DNA from: Methylacidiphilales bacterium
GTDB lineage: Bacteria > Verrucomicrobiota > Verrucomicrobiia > Methylacidiphilales > UBA1321
DNA length: 64,000 nucleotides
NCBI GenBank assembly: GCA_026225555.1
Contig: JAMFSY010000047.1
Coordinates: forward strand, 18,998-82,997
Direction: 5' to 3'
A model generated the notes under the pieces. It was not told the origin of the DNA, did no database searches, and saw only the letters and a list, made by a program, of their open reading frames with translations. Below are positions 45,124 through 55,000 of the stretch, piece after piece (position 1 is the first letter of the stretch; every line of letters starts with the position of its first letter). Position numbers and translations under genes: made by a program.

Positions 45124-45271
45124 TTCTTGCCGGACCAATCAGGTGGCCAAAGGAGGAGCGGGCAGCGGGAGGTACGTCGATGAGCTCGCCGCCGTTGGAC
45201 ACTTTTCGATCCTCACGCCGAGTCGGGGCGCCCTCGCCCGATACAAACCGTCCGCGAGGACAACAGTGTCA

Positions 45272-47194
45272 TTAGCAAAATTTGGACCATCCCACCTGGC
45301 GCCGCGACCGAAGCGCGAGCAGACCCAATCCAATGAACATGAGGCCCCAGGTCGATGGTTCCGGCACAGCGGCGGGAGAAAAACTGAGCAAGCCGGTGCT
45401 GTCAATATTGGCATCGAAGCCGGCGATATTCGTGGCGATATTACTGACAGCCGTGCTGCTCGAGAAGTTCGCCAGGAGCTGGTAGGTGTTGCTGGTGCTG
45501 AAGCCGGTTCCCTGGGTGATGTCCAAAGTGAGCCCCGTCAGGGTAAACGTGCCACCGGAGCCCGTTCCGTTATTGCCGAAGATTTCGGTGGACCCGTTGG
45601 CCAAGCCGGTGGCGCTGCCCAGGGCAAAGGTCAGAGCGCCGCTGTTCACCGTGAAATTCTGGCCACTGCCCAAAGTTAACGTGGCCGCCGTGGTGCCCCC
45701 ATTCAGTATGAGATTGCCGCCGGTGCTGACGGCAACCCCTCCGCCTGCCGTCAAGCTGGCCTGATTGACATTCAAGGCGCCATTCTGCACGGCCAGGTTG
45801 CCGATGGTCCGGCCCGAGACCAGCGTGGCCGCAGTGGCCGCGGCGGCATTACCGGAGTAAAGGAAGGTTGAGGTCGGATCGATCGTGCCGCTCGTGCCCA
45901 AATTATTGGCGGTACTGTTACCGCCGGTCGATTCCAAGGTCATGTTGGGACCGACCGTCGTGACGGTACTGGCTGTGGCTAAATTAAAGCCCGTCGCCCT
46001 GATGCTGCCGGGGGTGCCGCCACTGGAGTTGAGCGTCCAGGTGGTCGTGCTGGTGAACGTGCCGTTCTTGGCGGCATTCGGCGTCCACACTCCCGTGTTG
46101 GCGGTAAGGTCCAGAACGTGTCCCGCCGTGTCGATGGTAAAATTCACCGTCCCCGCGCTCGTGGGCTGGCCGGATGCGGGCGCCGTAGGAAGCGCCGCGC
46201 CGGTGGCCAGGGTCACATTTGAGCCCAGAAGCAGCTTGAGCGTGCCCGTGGAAGTCGAGTCACCGAACGTGATGTTTCCGATCGTAGTCCCGGAGCCGGT
46301 CATCGTTAGAGTTTTGGTAATAACCGCGCCCGCGCCGCCACCGGCCAGGAGTTGCAAGCCGCCTACCGATTGGTTGGTTGTCAAGGACTGCGAAGTCGTG
46401 GTGTTGTTCAAGGAAAATACGGTCGCGCCCGTATTAAAATTGCTGATGGAGTTGGTCGCGCCGACCAGGTTGAACTGACTCAGCGGCCCCTCCAACGAAC
46501 CTCCCGTGGCGGTAAAATTACCATTGGCCTGCAGACGGGCCGACCCCGCGGTTGCATTGACGTCGATCGTTCCCGAGGAGATCGTGAATGCCGTGCCAAT
46601 GGTAAACTGAAAAGCGCCGGTAGCCCCGCCCGAAGCCGGGTTGGTCATTTCAATCTCCCCGCCGCTCAGGGTAAGCAAACCCGATGTGCTGCCATAGGTG
46701 TCGGTATTCGCGGCGGATGAAACATTCGCCTCCAGGAGGCCTCCCGCGCCAATCGTTAATCCTCCGTTGGCCGTCGATCCGACCGTCAGGCTGATTCCAG
46801 GCTCAAGGATCACCTCGTCCGTGCCGTTGGTGCTGCCGCCTCCGAGGGAAACCGCGTTGGTAATCGCGAGATTTTTCTGCAGGTCCAGAATATTGGTTCC
46901 CCCGCTAAGCTCGGTCATGGTGAGTCCGAGAAGGGAACCGGACGCGCCCGTGTCATAAACAACCGTCCGCGTCGTTCCGCTCGAAACGTCGGTCAGGGTC
47001 GCAGTGTCGGTCGATCCCGGCACGGCCGCAGGACTCCAGTTCCCCGCCGTCGACCAGGTTCCTCCCGTATCACCTTCGTTCCAACTGAGGGCCGTCGCCC
47101 GCACCGTGAGAGAGAGGCTGAGCCAAAGAGCGCCGATGGCGAGATTTCTCAGCCCCAGACCGAGTTGGTGTATGGGATAGGTTTTAGTTTTCAT
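45272..47194 (-). CDS. PEP-CTERM protein with autotransporter-type beta-strand repeats
   Basis: The 640-residue protein has a signal peptide (ending VRATA near residue 36). A long Gly/Thr/Ser/Asn-rich beta-repeat region starts with WNEGDTGGTWSTAGNWSPAAVPGS, the opening typical of passenger-associated transport repeat proteins. It ends in a PEP-CTERM tail, VPEPSTWGLMFIGLGLLALRSRRQ-type. It should be exported, processed by an exosortase and displayed at the surface or in the extracellular matrix. I chose the ATG at 47194. Its coding sequence is highly repetitive. Confidence 0.88.
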   Translation of the reverse strand: MKTKTYPIHQLGLGLRNLAIGALWLSLSLTVRATALSWNEGDTGGTWSTAGNWSPAAVPGSTDTATLTDVSSGTTRTVVYDTGASGSLLGLTMTELSGGTNILDLQKNLAITNAVSLGGGSTNGTDEVILEPGISLTVGSTANGGLTIGAGGLLEANVSSAANTDTYGSTSGLLTLSGGEIEMTNPASGGATGAFQFTIGTAFTISSGTIDVNATAGSARLQANGNFTATGGSLEGPLSQFNLVGATNSISNFNTGATVFSLNNTTTSQSLTTNQSVGGLQLLAGGGAGAVITKTLTMTGSGTTIGNITFGDSTSTGTLKLLLGSNVTLATGAALPTAPASGQPTSAGTVNFTIDTAGHVLDLTANTGVWTPNAAKNGTFTSTTTWTLNSSGGTPGSIRATGFNLATASTVTTVGPNMTLESTGGNSTANNLGTSGTIDPTSTFLYSGNAAAATAATLVSGRTIGNLAVQNGALNVNQASLTAGGGVAVSTGGNLILNGGTTAATLTLGSGQNFTVNSGALTFALGSATGLANGSTEIFGNNGTGSGGTFTLTGLTLDITQGTGFSTSNTYQLLANFSSSTAVSNIATNIAGFDANIDSTGLLSFSPAAVPEPSTWGLMFIGLGLLALRSRRQVGWSKFC

Positions 47195-47346
47195 AAGATT
47201 CAATGATGCATCACTAGTTAATGGAGGCTTAGAGTTAATGATTCCTCATTGAGTCGTACTCAAGGCACGTAACCCCTGCAATCAAAAAATTGCATTCTCT
47301 CTCAAATATTTGAAACAGCCGCTGCGTTCTTTTAGTTCCCGCCGCC

Positions 47347-48339
47347 TCAGGCGCTGGTCGCCATCATTTCCTCGCGCACCTGACCAAGAAGCGGTTCTCC
47401 CCTGAGATAACGCTCAAACTCATCGACGGCCATCGCTCCCAATCGACAGCATTCGCGATGGAGGGTGCCCGCGATGTGAGGAGTGAGAATGACATTGGGA
47501 AGATCGTAGAGAGGCGATTCAGACGGCAGCGGCTCGGCGCAGGTGACATCCAGCAACGCCGAAAGATCGGGGCGCCCCTTGAGCACTTCGATCATTTCCG
47601 GCTCATTCACCACCGCCCCACGGGCGGTATTGATCAAGGTTGCGCCCGTCCGCATCCGGGCGAGATGGTGGCCGCGAATCAATCCCTCGGTTTCCGGCAA
47701 CCATGGCGTATGAAGAGAAACCACGTCGGAAATCTCAAAAAGTTTTTCGAGCGAAACCAATTCAATGCCGAGTGCCCGCGCAACTTCTTCCGGCAAGTAA
47801 GGATCATAAGCGATGACTCGGAGCCGGAAAGGGCGCAGCAGCGAAATGAGGGACCGCGCAATCGCGCCAACTGAAACCAAGCCGACCACGCTGCCGTAAA
47901 TACCGGGCGATAAATGACGTAAAGGGCGCCGGAGAGCCCGCATGTCGGAAGCCTGCCGCCACATCGACTTCAGGCTGAGGAGGATTTGGGCGAGAGTGAA
48001 TTCAGCGACGGCCACCGCGAGGGCGTTGTTGGAAGAGCTCACGATAATTCCCCGCTTCCAAAGGACATCGGTGACGAAACCCCGCACGCTACCCGCCGCA
48101 TAGAAAATGGCTTTGAGCCGGGGCGCCGCCGCAAGAAAATCCGCGTCACAGCGGGGCATTCCCCAGCCGGAAAAGATCACTTCGACCTGGGCCAAGTCCT
48201 CGGGCCTCTCGCGGATGGACTGCGGAGTTTGAAAGCGGAGAGGAGTTGAAACGAGAATTTCGCAACGTCGCCGCTCTTCCACGCCATAGACGTTTTCCCA
48301 GTGCTCCTCATCGAGCAGAAAAAGGGCTGGAGTCTTCAT
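47347..48339 (-). CDS. D-2-hydroxyacid dehydrogenase
   Basis: The 330-residue NAD-dependent enzyme has the cofactor segment VGLVSVGAIARSL, in which the second glycine of GxGxxG is Ser, followed by YDPYLP. The catalytic set is Arg in NTARGAVV, Glu in TCAEPLPSESPLY and His in TPHIAG. It reduces 2-keto acids or oxidises the hydroxyacids, here perhaps in sugar-acid breakdown. The ATG at 48339 overlaps the MFS stop by four bases (ATGA), which fixes the start and indicates a two-gene operon. Confidence 0.9.
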   Translation of the reverse strand: MKTPALFLLDEEHWENVYGVEERRRCEILVSTPLRFQTPQSIRERPEDLAQVEVIFSGWGMPRCDADFLAAAPRLKAIFYAAGSVRGFVTDVLWKRGIIVSSSNNALAVAVAEFTLAQILLSLKSMWRQASDMRALRRPLRHLSPGIYGSVVGLVSVGAIARSLISLLRPFRLRVIAYDPYLPEEVARALGIELVSLEKLFEISDVVSLHTPWLPETEGLIRGHHLARMRTGATLINTARGAVVNEPEMIEVLKGRPDLSALLDVTCAEPLPSESPLYDLPNVILTPHIAGTLHRECCRLGAMAVDEFERYLRGEPLLGQVREEMMATSA

Positions 48340-49769
48340 CCGACGGTCGAGGAAGGAAGAGGCGCCTCGTAATGATGGAGACCGCCGTGTTGTTTCCATC
48401 CGCGATGAACGAGGACCATGGGATAAATGGCCAGGGTCAAAAGGAGACCGCTCCAAACGAACGTCATCCGATAATTGCTATGGACCAGATCCATGAATTG
48501 CCCGACGAGGTAATTGCCAAAAATGAAAGCGCCGCAACTGAAGACATTGAGCCCCGAGGAAAACTGGCCGAATCGTTCGGCGGGGAAAAGCCGCATCGCC
48601 GTCGCCTGCGAGCCGAGCCCCCACCCGATCCAGGGGATGGCGCAGAGGGTCGTGTAAATAAGAAAGCTGTTCCTGTCCCTCACCAGCAGAAAGCCCGGGA
48701 CCGCCGCCAGCCCAAGGCCGATAAGCGACACGAGAGTCACGCGGATCGGGGAAAAGCGGTCGCAGAGCCAGCCGATCGGCAAATAAGCCACGGCGGAAGC
48801 CAGGGCGCCCCACGCGAAGATCTTGCCCATATCCTCCATGGTGAGCCCCAGGGTTTCCCGCGCAAAAAGAACCGCGAAGGGCCCCGTGCAACCCGCCGTC
48901 CCAATGAGGATGAAGACGATGAAAAAATTGCGATAGAGGGGGATACCCAAACACTCCCGAAAATAGAGACCAAAGGATTTGAAGATGCCGGGGCGGTCTT
49001 CCCTGGCCGGCGCGGGCGGGTATTCACCTTCCTTCACGTTGCGGCACATCAGCAGAAAGACACCCAGATAAAAGAAACCGACCCCAAGAAATACCTCTTG
49101 GCGGCGGGCGATGATGAACGGAAAAACGTACCAGAGGAAAACGAAGGAACTCGCCGTGCCGACAAACCGGAACCAGGAAAGAAAGCGGGCCATCAACTCC
49201 AGGGGCACCACGTCACGCAAGAGCCAGGTGTAGGCGTTCGTCAACACCATGTTAAAGAAATGGAAGGAGGCGGCGAGGAGGCAAAGGAGAATGAGAACGA
49301 TCGTGGCGGCGGGAAGGGAGGGAGCTAGGTGGACGATCAGGCGGGACTGGAGCCACCCGGCAATTTCGGGAGCGAATCCGACCGCCATGAGAGAAACGAC
49401 CGCCAGGGGAGTGACCGCGTAAAGAAACGGAATCCGTCGTCCGAAGGGACTGCGGTAGTGATCGCTCCACTGGCTGATGTTGGGAAGAAAGAAAATGTTT
49501 ACGAACCCTGCGAGGCTCCCCGTCATAATACCGATGAGGGAATTGGACGCGTGGAGATCGTTCAAATAGAGGGGCATGAATCGGCCGAAAATATTTTCGA
49601 AGAAGGTGAACGCGAAGTCCCCTCCCAAAAGCCACAGGAAAAGAACGAAAAGATCCCGTCGGGTATACCGGAGGCTGCCAGCCTGATAAATTTTCGGGAG
49701 CTGGGTTTCCGTCGCGGGAAGACTTGTCGGAAAGGTCATCTCGGAGGGCGACAGTGGCGGCGTTTTCAT
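48336..49769 (-). CDS. MFS transporter, sugar/cation symporter-like
   Basis: The 477-residue protein has about twelve membrane segments. After transmembrane helix 2 it reads SQWSDHYRSPFGRRIPFL, the helix 2-3 loop of sugar-cation symporters (GPH/sucrose transporter type: SDRxxxxxGRRRP). It would import a mono- or disaccharide or a sugar acid across the inner membrane. The hydroxyacid dehydrogenase follows with overlapping start/stop, so imported substrate and dehydrogenase probably belong to one pathway. Confidence 0.88.
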   Translation of the reverse strand: MKTPPLSPSEMTFPTSLPATETQLPKIYQAGSLRYTRRDLFVLFLWLLGGDFAFTFFENIFGRFMPLYLNDLHASNSLIGIMTGSLAGFVNIFFLPNISQWSDHYRSPFGRRIPFLYAVTPLAVVSLMAVGFAPEIAGWLQSRLIVHLAPSLPAATIVLILLCLLAASFHFFNMVLTNAYTWLLRDVVPLELMARFLSWFRFVGTASSFVFLWYVFPFIIARRQEVFLGVGFFYLGVFLLMCRNVKEGEYPPAPAREDRPGIFKSFGLYFRECLGIPLYRNFFIVFILIGTAGCTGPFAVLFARETLGLTMEDMGKIFAWGALASAVAYLPIGWLCDRFSPIRVTLVSLIGLGLAAVPGFLLVRDRNSFLIYTTLCAIPWIGWGLGSQATAMRLFPAERFGQFSSGLNVFSCGAFIFGNYLVGQFMDLVHSNYRMTFVWSGLLLTLAIYPMVLVHRGWKQHGGLHHYEAPLPSSTVG

Positions 49770-49881
49770 GCTCTGGGCAGTACCGAAAAATTTGAGATAG
49801 AGAGAGGCCGGACTGCTCTTGGTCTAGGGAAAAATTCGGGAAGGCGCATGTATCTTAAATGCAAGGTATCGATTTTTTAAC

Positions 49882-49910
49882 TTGAATTCAACATGGAATC
49901 ATTTTATTTG
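49882..49910 (+). promoter_or_regulatory. Candidate promoter of the Verru_Chthon cassette
   Basis: TTGAAT at 49882-49887 and TATTTG at 49905-49910 are separated by 17 bases and lie 54 bases before the first cassette ATG. The match to the -10 consensus is only partial, and the whole 195-base divergent gap is AT-rich, so this is tentative. Confidence 0.3.
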
Positions 49911-49964
49911 TAGCTAAACAGGAAAAGCTCCCGATATCTATTTGTTTCCTTTGGACTGGGTTTT

Positions 49965-50480
49965 ATGATCCGTTTTAACTCGCCCGCTCAAACCATGATT
50001 TTCTATTGTCCGGCAGAGATCACCCGCTCCGGGGGCAACCGTCGTCGATCGAGCGGATTCAGCCTGATCGAAGTCACCATCGCCTTGGCCATCGTTTCCT
50101 TTTCGATGCTGACAATTGTCGGATTGCTTCCCATCGGACTCTCCACTCTTTCCGTCGCCGCCACGCGAACGGGAGAAGCCAATATCGCCAAAGAAATGAG
50201 TTCGGAACTGGAGCAAATTCCGCTGTCTGAAATTACCAATCTCCAGCAAACGACTTATTATTACGACCGCAGCGGAACGCAGGTGCTTCAGGGTGCCAGC
50301 GACGCCTTCTTTAGTGCGAGCTTTGCGGTCAACAATCCCAACATCCCCGGTATTCCCGGCACCTACCCGTCCATCGCCCAGACCGTGGTGGTAACGCTTC
50401 GTTACCCACAAAGCACCGCGGCCGCCTCTCAAAAGAGCCTGGTTTTCTCGCTTTTCGTCGCCCAGCAAAGTGGAAATTGA
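49965..50480 (+). CDS. Verru_Chthon cassette protein B (prepilin-like)
   Basis: The 171-residue protein has a type IV prepilin-like segment SSGFSLIEVTIALAIVSFSM (about residues 30-48), with Gly before the Phe as peptidases require. It then has a short globular part (LLPIGLSTLSVAATRTGEANIAKEMSSELEQ). Length, PilV-like start and position ahead of C, D and A match Verru_Chthon cassette protein B (TIGR02598), a family known from Verrucomicrobium spinosum and Chthoniobacter with no assigned function. A second ATG at 49995 would also work. Confidence 0.85.
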   Translation: MIRFNSPAQTMIFYCPAEITRSGGNRRRSSGFSLIEVTIALAIVSFSMLTIVGLLPIGLSTLSVAATRTGEANIAKEMSSELEQIPLSEITNLQQTTYYYDRSGTQVLQGASDAFFSASFAVNNPNIPGIPGTYPSIAQTVVVTLRYPQSTAAASQKSLVFSLFVAQQSGN

Positions 50481-50488
50481 ATTTTCTC

Positions 50489-51454
50489 ATGTGTCCTGCA
50501 TGTCATCGTAAACGCGGGAGTTCCGCCGCTTTTACGCTGGCGGAATTGATGGTGGCCATTGCGGTGTTTTTTCTCTTGATGACCATGATCGGAGTGGTGA
50601 TGAACCAAACCAGCCTGACCATCCGCGTCGCCTCATCCCAGATCGATGCCTTCCAATCGGCCCGGCAAGGCTTCAACACGGTCGCGGAAACCCTTTCTCT
50701 CGCCACCCTGAACACCTACTGGGATTACGACAGCCCCACCGCCCCGACGACCTATGTCCGCAAATCCGATTTGCAATTTCTTGTCCTCAAACCATCCGAC
50801 TTGCAGTCGTTGCTCTCCGGGCCCAACGGCTCCTTCGGCGTCTTCTTCCAAGCTCCGAGGGCTTACTCCACCAACAGTTCCTACAATCAAACGTCGGGCC
50901 TGCTTAATGCGGTCGGCTACTACGTAGAATACGGAAGTGATGCCGCCTTCCGCCCCACCCAGATCGCGACCTCGCGGTATCGCTATCGGTTGATGCAGGC
51001 GATTCAGCCCACGGAATCACTGCAGGTCTTTTCCGACGCCACCAGCGGCTGGACCACCAACGTCGTCAAATCGGGATGGCCCATCGCGGACAACGTCATT
51101 GCCATGGTCGTCTGGCCCAGGTTATCAATCCGCGACGACAACACCGGAACCAAGCTCACCCAGGATTACAGCTACAATTCCCGCGGGACCGTCAGCGTTC
51201 AACAGGCCCAGTTGCCTCCCGTGGTCCAACTGACCCTCGTCGCCATTAGTGAGAATGCGGCCCTGCACCTCCTTTCCGGATCGACGCCACCGAGCGCCAT
51301 CGCCTCCGCTTTGCAAAATAAATTCACGGACGTCACCCGCTATGCATCTGATCTCGCCGCCCTGGAAAATGCTTTGCTGACCGCCCATATCGAATACAAG
51401 GAGTTCACCACCACCGTCCCCATCCGGGAATGCAAATGGAGCGGCCTGCAATGA
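50489..51454 (+). CDS. Verru_Chthon cassette protein C (prepilin-like)
   Basis: The 321-residue protein has a prepilin-type N-terminus AAFTLAELMVAIAVFFLLMT with Ala at the cleavage site. A globular part rich in aromatic and polar residues follows, including RYRYRLMQ and MVVWPRLS. Size and order match Verru_Chthon cassette protein C (TIGR02599), possibly a PilW-like minor pseudopilin. The start may instead be the TTG at 50477, which overlaps the stop of gene B (TTGA). The end overlaps the start of D (ATGA). Confidence 0.85.
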   Translation: MCPACHRKRGSSAAFTLAELMVAIAVFFLLMTMIGVVMNQTSLTIRVASSQIDAFQSARQGFNTVAETLSLATLNTYWDYDSPTAPTTYVRKSDLQFLVLKPSDLQSLLSGPNGSFGVFFQAPRAYSTNSSYNQTSGLLNAVGYYVEYGSDAAFRPTQIATSRYRYRLMQAIQPTESLQVFSDATSGWTTNVVKSGWPIADNVIAMVVWPRLSIRDDNTGTKLTQDYSYNSRGTVSVQQAQLPPVVQLTLVAISENAALHLLSGSTPPSAIASALQNKFTDVTRYASDLAALENALLTAHIEYKEFTTTVPIRECKWSGLQ

Positions 51455-52065
51455 TTTTTCTCGCCTCGAGACGCTGGCGCCGGAGTGGCATGACGTTGGT
51501 GGAAATGCTCGTGGTCATCGCCATCATGGCGGTGTTGATGGCCCTCAGTCTTCCCTCGTTTACCTCGATCTCCGAGAGCAATAACCTGAGCATCGGCGGC
51601 CAACTTCTTTCGGATCAGATCAGGCTCGGCACGCAGATCGCCTCCGCCCAGAACCAGATTCTAGAAGTCCGCCTGATCAAGCGCGCATCTATCCCGGGAG
51701 CACCTCCTACCTACTGTGCCCTCCAGCTCTGGACGACCGCCTCGACCGGCACGATGGTCCCTGCAGGGAAAATAACTTTTCTTCCGCAAAACATCGCGAT
51801 CAGCGAAAACGCGGCTTTCTCTCCCCTCTTGAGCTTACCCAACCTCGGGACGGGAACGCTTCCAGGCGGAAGCCCGGCGAACAGCCCCTATGTCTCCTTT
51901 AAAATCCATCCCTGCGGCTACTTCGAACCGGTGACCGCCAAAGATGCGCAACTTTACGTCACTCTTGTCCAGAAGCGGTTCAGCGCCGCTGCTTCGCTTC
52001 CGGCCAATTACGTCATGGTGCAGATCAGCCCCTACACGTGCAGCCCCACCCTTTATCGTCCATGA
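51451..52065 (+). CDS. Verru_Chthon cassette protein D (prepilin-like)
   Basis: The 204-residue protein has the prepilin segment RSGMTLVEMLVVIAIMAVLM, with Gly at the cleavage site and Met at +1, and a GspH-like body (ISESNNLSIGGQLLSDQIRLG). It matches Verru_Chthon cassette protein D (TIGR02596). The ATG at 51451 overlaps the stop of C, and its own stop overlaps the start of A, so all four are translationally coupled. A frame start at 51430 is possible but less likely. Confidence 0.87.
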   Translation: MIFLASRRWRRSGMTLVEMLVVIAIMAVLMALSLPSFTSISESNNLSIGGQLLSDQIRLGTQIASAQNQILEVRLIKRASIPGAPPTYCALQLWTTASTGTMVPAGKITFLPQNIAISENAAFSPLLSLPNLGTGTLPGGSPANSPYVSFKIHPCGYFEPVTAKDAQLYVTLVQKRFSAAASLPANYVMVQISPYTCSPTLYRP

Positions 52066-55000
52066 AAACCGCATCCAGGGCCTCTTCCCGGTACGCTTCG
52101 TCACGCCGGGGATCCGCGCTCCTCTTTGTCCTGTTCTCCGTTATTCTCATTACCCTCCTCGTCGTGGGACTGCTGATGAGAGCCGGTTCGGAAAATCGGT
52201 CCTCATCCTATTACATGGCCAACGCCGACGCCCGGCAGCTCTCGGACATGGCGATCAATCTGGTCCAGGCGCAGATCGACCATGCCACGAGCCAAAGCTC
52301 GACCCTCTCCTGGGCCTCCCAGCCCGGGGCCATCCGCCTGTTTAATTCCGATGGCAGCCTGTCGCTCATCTATAAGCTCTACTCCTCCGATCTGCTCACC
52401 ACGACAAGCGCGAGTGCGCTGCTGGCTGACGACATCCCCGCAGCCAACTGGTCCTCCCAACCGGCGACCTGGACCGATATCAATGCACCGGCCACCCTGA
52501 CCCAGCCCGACGGAACCAGCCGCATGTTTTTCCCCGTGCTGGATCCCCGCAATCCTTCCAACCTCGCCTCCACGGTCAACATTGAGGGCTTTTCCCTCAC
52601 CATTCCCCCCGGCTGGTCCACCGCCACCACCCAACCGGCCCCCATGCCGGTGCGCTGGCTCTACGTCCTCCAGGATGGAACCATGGTCTCGCCTATCGCG
52701 GGCACCACGAGCCGTATCGTCACGGTAACCGGCGCATCCAAAACCAATCCCATCGTGGGTCGAATCGCCTTTTGGACCGACGATGAGACGTGCAAGATCA
52801 ACATCAACACGGCCAGCGACGGCACCTTCTGGGACACGCCCCATTTCAACACGACCGATGAGCAAAATCGGGCCATGTACCAACCCGCCCAAGGCGAGTA
52901 TCAGTCCTATCCGGGGCACCCGGCCACCACGACCCTTCAAAAAGTCTATGCCGGGCTGAACCCGCCCTCCAGCCTGACCAGCAATCAGCTCTTCGCGCTT
53001 TCGCCGCGCTATACCTTTGGCGGATCCGAAGGAGGTACCCAAGCGGCCACCGCCCCCATTCCCAAGAAAACGAACCGGCTCTATTCTTCTGTCGGAGAGC
53101 TCCTTTTTGACCCGACCCGGGCGCTTAATGACGGGGGTGTCCTGAACTCGCAACAGTTGGAGACTTCGCGGTTCTTTTTGACGGCCCATAGCAGCGCACC
53201 GGAAGTGACTCTCTTTGGCACCCCTCGCATCGCCATCTGGCCCATCCACCAGACCAACGATACCGCCCACCGCTCGGCCATCGACCAGTTGATTGCCTTT
53301 TGTTCCACCATCAATGGGTTGCCCTACTACTTCACTCGAAGCGATCCCCTCAGCCGCACGACAGATATCTCGATCCCCCGCAATCAGACGCTTCTCAACT
53401 ATCTCGACCATTTCACTTCGATTGCCGTTCCCGGCTTTAGCTCCAATCCGTTTAACTCCAAATACGGGCCGTCCGGAAATCGGCAGATCCTGACGGAAAT
53501 CTACGACTATATTCGGATGACCAATCTGAACGATCCCACCGTCACCTCTCCCTACCTCTCGGCCTCTTCCAATTTTTCAAAAGGAGGAGGCGTCGGCAGC
53601 GTCACCCCCAGCTACGACTCTGGCTGGAATACACGCGGGTTGGGCCGGTTTCCTGTCATTTCGGAAGCAGCCATGCTCTTTATCGGCATGGGCCAGGGCG
53701 CCAGCGGCACAGCGGCGGCCGTCCCGATCGACAGCAGGCAGACACCCGGCGCCATCGTCGGAGTCACCGGCCTGACTCCCCCGGCCAATACCACGGCAGT
53801 CCAGGGATTCTTTTTGATGAATTTTTTCGATCCCGCCCATGGCTTCAGCATGTTTGCGCCCGGCTTCACCGTCGTCGTCCAGGGCCTCGATCAGTATACC
53901 CTGAACGGAGTCAATATGGGGATACCCCACACGCTGACGCAGAGCATCACTAATTATAATATCATGGGGCTGCTGAACAGCTCGCGGCCCTTTTCCGGTA
54001 TTGTGGATTACCGCGTACTAGTAAGTTTTGAAGGATTGGGCTCGGGCAATCCCGCCACCCGAAATCCCTTTTACAGCAGCATCCTGCCCATCACCGGCAC
54101 CACCATGAGCCTCGGCGGCGGCCCTCTTACCATTTCCGTTTATGCGGGCAATCAGGCTCTCCCGGCCAACCTGGTCCAGACTTACACCATCGCCTACCCC
54201 GCCACCACCAGCGTGCCCGTTCCCTTGGTTGATCAAAGTTCCACGGCCATGCGGCTTTTTGGAAGCACGGCGGCCGGAAATTACGCCGGCCCTGCGGTCG
54301 ACCGCGTTGACACCGTCCAATCTTCCTCCATATGGGGCAACGCCCTCATCAATCGAACATACGACACCATCGTCAGCATGGTGCCCACTGCCGCCTGGTC
54401 GGACTACCGGCTTTTTTCCATCGTCCCCGGTCCCGTCGGCTCTCCCAGTAGTTCCGTTCCACAGTCCGCCTTCACCCTGAATCCCGCCGCGGCGCCGACC
54501 CAAAGAATCGCTTTTGGCTTCAGGCAGATCGCCGGAGGCCTGCTGCCCGGCGCGACCGGGGGAACCCTTACGACCGGCCTCTCCGGTGTCGTTCCTTCCA
54601 CATTCAACGGAGCCACCCTCGTCGTTCCGCCCGATTGGGATGACGGAATCGGCGTTTACCCTCCCGGCCCGTATATCAACAAAGCCGACGAGGGGACCAG
54701 CCTGGGTGTGGGTACCGCCACCTCTCCCTACTTCGGCAACCTCAGCAGCGGCGCCGAGGCAACGAGCCCCACCTTCTTCTCCGCCAACCGCCAAGTCCCT
54801 TCTCCCGTCATGTTCGGATCTCTGCCCACGGGCGTCGAAAATACGCCTCCCACTCCCTGGCAGACCCTTCTTTTCCGGCCGGGTCCGAATGGTCATCCCG
54901 GAGCCGTCAGTCCCGCTGATCACCTGCTGCTGGATCTCTTCTGGATGCCGGTCGCGGAGCCCTACGCCGTGAGCGAACCCTTTGCGACGATGGGAAAAAT

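Noticed and set aside
48246..49328. Open frame of 360 codons on the plus strand.
   Set aside because: It is antisense to the MFS transporter and 2-hydroxyacid dehydrogenase genes and has the charged, low-complexity look of a shadow frame.
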